Shown: positions 1-4,334 of the stretch, piece by piece | Numbering within the stretch: the stretch's first letter is position 1 | Layout: each line of letters begins with the position of its first letter | Origin: CAYNLG01 sp964397995 | GTDB lineage: Bacteria > Planctomycetota > Phycisphaerae > FEN-1346 | NCBI GenBank assembly: GCA_964397995.1 | Contig: CAYNLG010000118.1 | Span: 1-7,672 of the forward strand | Reading direction: 5' to 3' | DNA: 7,672 nucleotides | Made by a program: the position numbers and the translations under genes | Notes under the pieces: generated by a model | Told to the model about the DNA's origin: nothing | Seen by the model: only the letters and a program-made list of their open reading frames with translations | Databases searched by the model: none

Positions 1-73
1 GCCCCCATCGTCTAGCGGCCTAGGACGCCGGGTTCTCATCCCGGTAACAGGGGTTCGAGTCCCCTTGGGGGTA
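1..73 (+). tRNA. tRNA-Glu (anticodon CTC)
   Basis: A full cloverleaf can be folded. The acceptor stem pairs 1-7 with 66-72 and the discriminator base is A73. The D-arm lies around 10-26. The anticodon stem pairs 28-32 with 40-44 around the loop TTCTCAT (33-39), with anticodon CTC at 35-37, which reads GAG (Glu). The T stem pairs 49-53 with 61-65 around TTCGAGT. CCA is not encoded. The gene is intact, as expected when an element integrates at a tRNA 3' end and restores it. Its promoter lies outside the window. The 3' half (36-73) is also read antisense as the last codons of the neighbouring integrase. Confidence 0.97.
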
Positions 74-1355
74 CTTTGTCGATATCTCGATACGGTCGCA
101 GGCTTTCGCTCGCGGCCGTATCGTTTCGCTGAGGGCCGCATAACTGCGGTTCCTGGCGGGTTTCCCCTTCGGCGGCTCCTGACTCCAGCGAAGGCTCGCG
201 ACCCTCGGCGGACGGGCGCTGCACCGGATCGCGCACCGGATGGCGCACCGCCCTCCGGTAGTGGTCCTCGGTCACCTGCAAGTAGTGCTTCTTCGCGATG
301 GACTCGCTGTTGCCGATCCACTGGCAGACGACGTGGCTCGGGTAGGTCTCCTCCAGTTCCGTCTGCCGCGTGCTCCGCAGGTTCTGGAAGAGCTTCGGCC
401 AGGGCGTCAGGCCCGCCCGCTCGATGATGCGGAAGAGCTGCGTCCTGAGGTTCTGGTTCGCGCTGCGGTACCGCGTGATGACATGCACCGCGCCCTCCTC
501 GGCCTCCTCGAAGGCCGCCTGCAGGTAGGGGCGCAGCTCGGGGAAAAGCGGCACCACCCGCAGGCCCTTGCCGGCGTGGTGCTCTGTCTTCGGGCTGTGT
601 ACGGTGAATCGCTCCTTGTCCCAGTTCACGTCTGCCCAGGTCAGCCTCAGGAGCTCTGACGGGCACCGCAGGCCGCCGTACCGGCAGAGGGCGAAGATGA
701 GCCGCCACTCGGCGTCCGGGCACGCCTCCAGGACGGCCTCGGCCTCTTCCTGGCTCACGTAGTAGTACCGGTCCGGGTTCGCGAAGGTCCCGCACTTGAG
801 GTCGGCAAATGGGCTCTCGTCGAGCAGCTTCGCCTTGACCGCGGCCTTAAAGAACTGCTTCGCGCGCTTCAGCCGCCGCCGGACCGTCCCCTCGCCGAGG
901 CCCTGGTCCACCTTGAGGAAGATGCGGAAACCGTCCGCGTCGGCCGGCGTCACGTCCGCCAGCCGCTTGTCGGCCCCGAAGTAGGCCAGCAGGTTCGTCC
1001 GGGCCTGGTTGTAGTTCAGCAGCGTCCGCGGCTTCACGTCCGTCCGTCCGTCAATGTACCGGGTCAGCCACGCGCCGAGGGTCATCGACGGCGCCGGCTC
1101 GCGCGGCTCGCAGAGTTCCACACGCTCCAGCCGGTCCCGGATGGTGACCGGCACCTCGTCCAGCCACTGGAGCGTCGGGCCCTTCGGGGCGCGGCCACTT
1201 GCGCGGGCGGCGTAGAGCTCTTCGATGTGGAGCTTCGCGGTCTCGGCCTGCCGCTTGGTCATCGCGCCCAGGCGGACCGGCCGCCGCTTGCCGTCCGGAC
1301 AGACGACGTACACGGCCCACCGGCCGCTCTCCTTGTCCTTGCACAAGCTGGCCAT
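36..1355 (-). CDS. Tyrosine recombinase/integrase, tRNA-targeting
   Basis: This 439-residue site-specific recombinase would catalyse strand exchange between element and tRNA attachment sites. Residues ~85-190 resemble the SAM-like core-binding domain and ~200-370 the catalytic domain. Visible catalytic positions are R230 (GGLRCPSEL), K256 (SPKTEHH), R327 (FQNLRSTR) and the nucleophile Y358 (KKHYLQVT). The usual His of HxxR is Gln324, and the usual His/Trp before Tyr is Asn349 (WIGNS). Both changes fit a planctomycete integrase subfamily I recall, so activity is still expected. The ATG is preceded by a strong GGAAGGGAGGG ribosome site with 6-nt spacing, and it starts 3 nt after the regulator's stop, suggesting coupled translation. 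Residues ~375-427 look like an unstructured tail. The last 12 residues, ending PPRGLEPLLPG, are tRNA antisense, and the stop falls in the anticodon loop. Confidence 0.95.
   Translation of the reverse strand: MASLCKDKESGRWAVYVVCPDGKRRPVRLGAMTKRQAETAKLHIEELYAARASGRAPKGPTLQWLDEVPVTIRDRLERVELCEPREPAPSMTLGAWLTRYIDGRTDVKPRTLLNYNQARTNLLAYFGADKRLADVTPADADGFRIFLKVDQGLGEGTVRRRLKRAKQFFKAAVKAKLLDESPFADLKCGTFANPDRYYYVSQEEAEAVLEACPDAEWRLIFALCRYGGLRCPSELLRLTWADVNWDKERFTVHSPKTEHHAGKGLRVVPLFPELRPYLQAAFEEAEEGAVHVITRYRSANQNLRTQLFRIIERAGLTPWPKLFQNLRSTRQTELEETYPSHVVCQWIGNSESIAKKHYLQVTEDHYRRAVRHPVRDPVQRPSAEGREPSLESGAAEGETRQEPQLCGPQRNDTAASESLRPYRDIDKVPPRGLEPLLPG
89..122 (+). terminator. Hairpin just downstream of tRNA-Glu; possible weak terminator
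   Basis: Positions 89-102 pair with 109-122 around the loop CTTTCG. There are eleven consecutive pairs (one G-U), then one mismatch and two further pairs. It begins 15 nt after the tRNA and is followed only by GTTTCG, so the U-tract is poor. It could help end tRNA transcription or limit read-through from the convergent integrase. It also lies within integrase tail codons and next to the expected attachment core, so an integrase arm-binding role is possible. Confidence 0.35.
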
Positions 1356-1358
1356 CGC

Positions 1359-1577
1359 TTACCCTCCCTTCCTCTCGCGCGGCATCTTGCACAGCTCCAG
1401 GCCCAGCGCCGCCGCCACCTTCGAGGCGGTCGGCAACGTCAACGTCCGCTCGCCCCGGACGAAGCGGCTGAGCGTCCCCTCATCCACGCCCGACGCGCGG
1501 GAGAGCACGTACCGCGACACCGGCGCGGCGAGGATGGCGTCGCGCAGCTGCGCTTCCAACGTTCGGTCCGTGCCCAT
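1359..1577 (-). CDS. Small Cro/XRE-like helix-turn-helix regulator upstream of integrase
   Basis: This 72-residue protein has a single helix-turn-helix. Residues ~21-44 (SRYVLSRASGVDEGTLSRFV and the GER that follows) give the two DNA-binding helices, followed by TLTLPTASKVAAALGLEL, typical of the XRE/Cro fold. The length fits a one-domain regulator. It sits directly upstream of the integrase with a 3-nt gap (TAA GCG ATG), and its last codons contain the integrase ribosome site, so the two are almost certainly co-transcribed. A near-consensus promoter ends six bases before its ATG and no Shine-Dalgarno is visible, so a leaderless mRNA is predicted. The likely role is control of its own promoter and thus of integration; a directionality-factor role is also possible. 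The product is inferred from motif resemblance only. Confidence 0.88.
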   Translation of the reverse strand: MGTDRTLEAQLRDAILAAPVSRYVLSRASGVDEGTLSRFVRGERTLTLPTASKVAAALGLELCKMPRERKGG

Positions 1578-1583
1578 GATTGG

Positions 1584-1612
1584 AGTATAGCACGGCCGCC
1601 GCTACCTGTCAA
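1584..1612 (-). promoter_or_regulatory. Sigma70-type promoter for regulator-integrase pair (predicted leaderless)
   Basis: Read on the - strand: TTGACA (1612-1607), a 17-nt spacer, and TATACT (1589-1584). The -35 is a perfect consensus match and the -10 matches 5 of 6. Six bases then separate the -10 from the ATG at 1577-1575, so the expected +1 is the A of the start codon. The upstream gene's TGA stop (1611-1609) lies inside the -35 hexamer, so the promoter begins where the previous coding sequence ends. Confidence 0.85.
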
Positions 1613-2415
1613 GGCGCAAGTTCGCCTCCTGGCTCAGGGTCGTCCCCGGCCGCTTCCGCCGTTGGCGCCGGCTCGGGCGGCAGGAGTTCCCAGTCACCGC
1701 GGTCACTGGGGTTCAGCCGCATGTGTCGTCCCGGCGATACTTCGACGAAAACGCCCCCGTTTCGGAACTGGATCGGACCTCGGGCGTTCGTTGTCCTATT
1801 GCGGGCGTGCGTGAAACCTCCGGCGTCGATCTCCTGCCGGAGCGCGCGGACGGGCTCAGGGACGCCGTCGTCGTCTGTAGGCGGGCGGCCGGGCCCGTTA
1901 CAGCCCGGGCCGGCCCGCCGCATCTTCTCGATCTCTCTCTCGTGCGCCGGCGCCTCGTCGGCGCTCGCGCCGGCGTTTCCTCGGCGCCCCGCCAACAGGT
2001 TGTCGGCGCCGGCGCCTGCGTTTCGTCGGCGCTGGCCTCTGGGCGGGCGGCCAATAAGCCGCAGCCCCGGCACTTCGTCGGGGAACACCGTGCGCAGCTC
2101 CGTGGCGCGGCCCCTGTGCCCCCGTGAGGCCATCTGCCCGGGCTTCACCAGCTTGAGTAGTCCGATGCGGATCAGCTTCCTCGCCGACTTCTTCGCGGTT
2201 TCGTCGTGGACGCCGATACGCCATGCCCGATCTCCGACGCTCGCGGCCCGCTTCTCGCTCTCATGGCGACGGACCCTGGCCCAGACTAGTTTGTCAGTCG
2301 CGGTGAGGCGAAAGACCTGCACCCGACCGTCGGCGTGGACTTCGGCCCCAGCTGCGGCAGCGAGTTCCTCATCCAGGATGAGGAAGCTCCGGCCTCTTGG
2401 CATTCTGATCGCCAT
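1609..2415 (-). CDS. Uncharacterised element protein with winged-helix-like segment
   Basis: This 268-residue protein belongs to no family I recognise with certainty. Residues ~36-95 (FRLTATDKLVWARVRRH … AKKSARKLIRIGLLKLV) resemble the winged-helix fold of plasmid/phage replication initiators and related DnaD-like proteins, where 'LTATDKLVWA' opens helix 1 and 'KSARKLIRIGLLKLV' is the recognition helix plus wing. Residues ~120-190 are Arg/Gly/Ala-rich and look like a flexible linker containing a 15-residue duplication. Residues ~205-245 (RGPIQFRNGGVFVEVSPGRHM) are beta-rich, and the C-terminus is acidic and Pro-rich. The chosen ATG has GAAGGA 7 nt upstream. A TTG at 2430 in the same frame has GAGGAG directly against it, too close to work well. 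The stop overlaps the -35 of the next promoter. A role in replication or regulation is inference. Confidence 0.78.
   Translation of the reverse strand: MAIRMPRGRSFLILDEELAAAAGAEVHADGRVQVFRLTATDKLVWARVRRHESEKRAASVGDRAWRIGVHDETAKKSARKLIRIGLLKLVKPGQMASRGHRGRATELRTVFPDEVPGLRLIGRPPRGQRRRNAGAGADNLLAGRRGNAGASADEAPAHEREIEKMRRAGPGCNGPGRPPTDDDGVPEPVRALRQEIDAGGFTHARNRTTNARGPIQFRNGGVFVEVSPGRHMRLNPSDRGDWELLPPEPAPTAEAAGDDPEPGGELAP
1957..2031 (-). repeat. Imperfect 30-bp direct repeat, 45-bp period, inside coding sequence
   Basis: Segments 1957-1986 and 2002-2031 match at 26 of 30 positions and are exactly 45 bp apart, so the reading frame is kept. They encode the paired heptads NAGAGAD and NAGASAD in the linker of the winged-helix-like protein. 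It looks like a local in-frame duplication that lengthened a linker. Confidence 0.7.
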
Positions 2416-2500
2416 TGGCCCGTCCTTCAACTCCTCGGTGGGCTGGCGCGGCCGCCGACAAGCATCCGGCAGTACGCGCGGGCCTCGGGACTGGGGTGAG

Positions 2501-2713
2501 CTAGTTTGCAGTCCGCGGGCCGCCGCCCTGGCGGTTTGCGCGGATGAACGCCGTGAGGTCGGCCGGATCGTACAGCACGCGCTGCCGCACCCGGACGCAG
2601 GCGACCTCGCCGTCCTTCGTCAGCTGCCACAGAGTTCGAGGACTGACGCCGAGCCGCCGGGCGGCGTCGCGGGCGTCGATCAGTAGTGCCTCCGTCTTCA
2701 TGTCACTTGCCAT
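2501..2713 (-). CDS. Excisionase/AlpA-like helix-turn-helix protein
   Basis: This 70-residue DNA-binding protein has a MerR/excisionase-type helix-turn-helix (the HTH_17 sort). Residues ~9-60 run LIDARDAARRLGVSPRTLWQ, then LTKDGEVACVRVRQRVLYDPADLTAFI. The 'A-x-x-L-G-V-S-x-R-T-L/W' turn and the basic wing ending in 'Y/F-x-x-x-D-L-x-x-F/W-I' are characteristic. Such proteins bend attachment-site DNA to drive excision, or regulate element genes. The ATG at 2713-2711 has GAGGAG with 6-nt spacing. The frame stays open to 2803, but the added residues (MERFIAAARGSAPSR…) are unlike the family and lack such a site. An 85-nt gap separates it from the next gene downstream, and the repeat array lies 120-220 bp upstream, a plausible binding region. 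Confidence 0.82.
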   Translation of the reverse strand: MASDMKTEALLIDARDAARRLGVSPRTLWQLTKDGEVACVRVRQRVLYDPADLTAFIRANRQGGGPRTAN

Positions 2714-2833
2714 CTTCTGCTCCTCGCTCGCCCCCCGCATTCGCCTGTCCGCCGCTGCACGGGATGGGGCGGAACCGCGCGCAGCCGCGATAAACCGCTC
2801 CATTTTTCACGGCGGAGGGGTGGGCGGCAAACC

Positions 2834-2853
2834 GTGGAATCCGCGGAATCCAC
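2834..2853. promoter_or_regulatory. 20-bp near-perfect palindrome
   Basis: GTGGA-A-TCCGCGGA-A-TCCAC is a palindrome apart from one A·A mismatch pair. The central 8 bp are fully symmetric. It lies in the gap between two - strand genes and runs into the phased repeat array, with its right arm overlapping the first repeat. It fits an operator for a dimeric helix-turn-helix protein. Confidence 0.55.
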
Positions 2854-2880
2854 GCGAAAATCTACGCGCTTATCTACGCG
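2848..2880. repeat. Iteron-like array: three 9-bp direct repeats with exact 12-bp period
   Basis: ATCCACGCG (2848-2856), ATCTACGCG (2860-2868) and ATCTACGCG (2872-2880) are spaced exactly 12 bp start to start, about one helical turn. The last two copies extend to TCTACGCGC. A partial copy, CTACGCGC, recurs at 2983-2990 over the stop codon of the upstream gene. The phasing places all copies near one face of the helix, typical of cooperative binding by an excisionase, replication initiator or repressor. Confidence 0.65.
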
Positions 2881-2905
2881 CAGGGGCGAAATCCCTTGCG
2901 GAGGC

Positions 2906-2930
2906 TGTCCAGCGCTCCAGGTGTCCAGCG
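2906..2930. repeat. 9-bp direct repeat pair in the same intergenic region
   Basis: TGTCCAGCG occurs at 2906-2914 and again at 2922-2930, a 16-bp period. It follows the 12-bp-phased array in the same non-coding gap and may be a second protein-binding element or the remains of a duplication. Confidence 0.45.
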
Positions 2931-2982
2931 AGGGCCAGAGCTCACCAAATCCGGCGCGAAAACTGGATGTGTGGAAGATGTG

Positions 2983-3966
2983 CTACGCGCGCCGGCTCTT
3001 CAGCGAGGACTTTAGGTACCAGCACCGCGAGTTGGGCGCGCCGAGCTTGCGCCAGACCCGTCCGTCTCGGTCTCGTCCCAGAGTCCCGTCGCCTGACTTG
3101 ATGCCGGCACTGCGATAGCGGCGAAGGGTACCCGTCTCGCAGCCCTCGATGCGGGCAGCTTCAGGCGGTTTGATCCAGTCGCCGGACTCCGTGTTGAGTG
3201 GGGGTGTCCGGCAGGCCAACGCCTCGATCTCGCGATGGCCGTTCTTGGAGTCCACGGGGTCGGCCTCTCCGGACGCCGGCGCCGGTGCGGGCTTGGGCGA
3301 GGTCTCCGCGGCCGGCTGTGGGGCGGGCCGCGGCGGCGCTTCGGGTGCGGCCTCGGTGGACGCGCTCCGCACCTGCTCAGTCCAGGACTCAAGCTGGTCC
3401 AGCCACGGGTGGCTGCCCCGCGCCGCACGGCCCACCTCCCGGAACTCCGAGGCGAAGTGGCCTTCCATGGTGTACGGGTCCGACCCCTCAGTCCGAGCGG
3501 CCCACTCCTCAACCGCCTCGAGGATGGCCCGGGCCTCATGGCTGCAGCCGTACTCCCGCCTGCACGCGTCGAGCCGTTCCAGGTGGTCCGCCGCGAGGCC
3601 GAACGCGACCCGGACGGCTTCGGTCCGCGTGCGCACGGCCTCGGCAAGCTGGCGTGGCGACCGCGTGCCCGGAGACCCTGGCATGGCAGCCTCGTCACAG
3701 ACCTTGCGCAGCGCCTCGAAGGCCTCCGCAACCTGCTCCAGGATGGCGATGTCTGTCATGCCTTGCCCCCGAGCGCCGCGTGCGTGGAGTGTCTCGGCGC
3801 GTGCGGCCAGGTACCGGTTGAGGCTATGCTCCCGGACGATGTCCCGTTGCCGGCGGCTCGAACGGGGAGTTGATGACCGGGTTCTCAATAACGACTTGAC
3901 CTGGCATGGGACACCCTCGCCGGCTGCCGTCCACCCGGCCACGACCCCGGCGCCCGGCCGAGGCAT
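2983..3966 (-). CDS. Uncharacterised protein with C-terminal helix-turn-helix-like domain
   Basis: This 327-residue protein is not one I recognise. The N-terminus is basic (residues ~22-60, rich in Arg/Ser: RSSTPRSSRRQRDIVREH). Residues ~70-195 appear mainly alpha-helical with many Ala/Glu/Arg. Residues ~203-235 are a Pro/Ala-rich linker. Residues ~263-319 (DWIKPPEAARIEGCETGTLR, then RYRSAGIK … DRDGRVWRKLG) resemble an excisionase-type helix-turn-helix with a wing. The first start at 3966-3964 is chosen because a TTGAGC-N17-TATGCT promoter ends six bases before it, the same geometry as at 1577. An internal ATG at 3759-3757 (weak GGGGG site) would give 258 residues, and a longer frame reaches 4077. 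It heads the - strand module and may act on the repeat array just downstream of its stop; that role is inference. Confidence 0.68.
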   Translation of the reverse strand: MPRPGAGVVAGWTAAGEGVPCQVKSLLRTRSSTPRSSRRQRDIVREHSLNRYLAARAETLHARGARGQGMTDIAILEQVAEAFEALRKVCDEAAMPGSPGTRSPRQLAEAVRTRTEAVRVAFGLAADHLERLDACRREYGCSHEARAILEAVEEWAARTEGSDPYTMEGHFASEFREVGRAARGSHPWLDQLESWTEQVRSASTEAAPEAPPRPAPQPAAETSPKPAPAPASGEADPVDSKNGHREIEALACRTPPLNTESGDWIKPPEAARIEGCETGTLRRYRSAGIKSGDGTLGRDRDGRVWRKLGAPNSRCWYLKSSLKSRRA

Positions 3967-3972
3967 GTTGGG

Positions 3973-4001
3973 AGCATACCACGCGGACCTGAACGGCTCA
4001 A
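3973..4001 (-). promoter_or_regulatory. Second predicted leaderless promoter
   Basis: Read on the - strand: TTGAGC (4001-3996), a 17-nt spacer, and TATGCT (3978-3973), then six bases (CCCAAC) before the ATG at 3966-3964. Each hexamer matches consensus at 4 of 6 positions. The -10-to-ATG block TATGCTCCCAACATG parallels TATACTCCAATCATG in front of the Cro-like regulator. No Shine-Dalgarno precedes the ATG. Confidence 0.55.
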
Positions 4002-4095
4002 TGCAAAACGCCGCGTGGAAACGCAGGTTCTCGCCGCACGCAGCCCGTCGCGGGCGCGTCAGAGCAGGCGGGCTCACGTTCGGGCAGCATCTGAT

Positions 4096-4124
4096 TTGAC
4101 TTGTGACGATTCTTGGTGTACACT
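4096..4124 (+). promoter_or_regulatory. Sigma70-type promoter for the HAF/PEP-CTERM gene
   Basis: TTGACT (4096-4101), a 17-nt spacer, and TACACT (4119-4124): the hexamers match consensus at 5 and 4 of 6 positions with ideal spacing. Transcription should start near 4131, giving a leader of about 200 nt before the GTG at 4332. The 3967-4331 stretch has no convincing gene. It holds the two divergent promoters, the leader hairpin and the ribosome site. Confidence 0.7.
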
Positions 4125-4154
4125 TTCAGCGTTAGTGGGGACGTGAACGCACTC

Positions 4155-4192
4155 GGGGCCGAGGCCGCCTGCCTGCAGGCGGTCCCGGCCCC
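4155..4192 (+). promoter_or_regulatory. Long GC-rich hairpin in the 5' leader
   Basis: Positions 4155-4171 pair with 4176-4192 around the loop CCTG: 17 positions per arm, with one A·C mismatch and one G·U. It starts about 25 nt after the predicted transcription start. It is followed by GTGTCTATT rather than a U-tract, so it is not a standard intrinsic terminator. Attenuation, RNA stability or a protein-binding role are possible. Confidence 0.5.
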
Positions 4193-4316
4193 GTGTCTAT
4201 TCGGGGATAGCGGCCCGCCTGACGGAAGGGCCATGCGATAGCGCTGCGCGGATGCTGTGCGCCAGGGGGCGCGCGGCCGCGGGGCGGTCCAGGGGAGAGA
4301 CCCGGCCACGCCGGGG

Positions 4317-4334
4317 AAAGAGAGGGACGCCGTG
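4317..4334 (+). promoter_or_regulatory. Ribosome site deciding the GTG start
   Basis: AAAGAGAGGG (4317-4326) sits 5 nt before GTG 4332-4334. The protein from this GTG begins with a clean signal peptide. The same frame is open upstream to a GTG at 4257, but that would prepend 25 Arg/Gly-rich residues to the signal peptide and has no comparable site. Confidence 0.75.

Larger units (their letters stand above)
28..3966. mobile_element. Integration module of a tRNA-Glu-inserted element (one end; far boundary not in window)
   Basis: A tyrosine recombinase abuts and overlaps the 3' half of an intact tRNA gene. Behind it, all on one strand, are a Cro-like regulator, an excisionase-like protein, two uncharacterised proteins with DNA-binding features and a repeat-rich intergenic region. 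This is the standard organisation of one end of an integrative element or genomic island. The attachment core should lie in the tRNA 3' half, roughly 28-73. No second copy of that segment was found by eye in the rest of the window, so the right limit given here is only the last gene of the module. Whether the + strand surface-protein gene beyond 4096 is cargo or chromosome cannot be decided. Confidence 0.6.

Noticed and set aside
2427..2630. 67-residue - strand frame overlapping the excisionase-like gene
   Set aside because: It mostly overlaps a well-supported helix-turn-helix gene in another frame, is Arg/Pro/Gly-rich as expected of a shadow frame in GC-rich DNA, and shows no motif.
2834..2930. 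CRISPR array
   Set aside because: Repeats are only 9 bp with 3-7 bp between copies, far too short for repeat-spacer units, and no cas genes are present.
3877..3887. 11-bp match (CCGGGTTCTCA) to the tRNA-Glu anticodon arm (28-38), considered as the second att site
   Set aside because: The match stops after 11 bases and does not continue into the tRNA 3' half, as a real att duplicate should. It lies inside a coding sequence. A chance match of this length is plausible among all tRNA 11-mers in GC-rich DNA.
4143..4241. 33-codon GTG-initiated frame in the leader, considered as a leader peptide
   Set aside because: AGTGGGG is only 2 nt from the GTG, the frame is dictated by the hairpin sequence, and there is no run of regulatory codons. 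Not enough support to call it a gene.
4293..4331. GGAGAG…CGCCGGGGAAA resemblance to a glycine-riboswitch core
   Set aside because: The A-rich conserved CCGAAGG segment and the second aptamer landmarks are missing. The similarity is explained by GC-rich sequence and the ribosome site.
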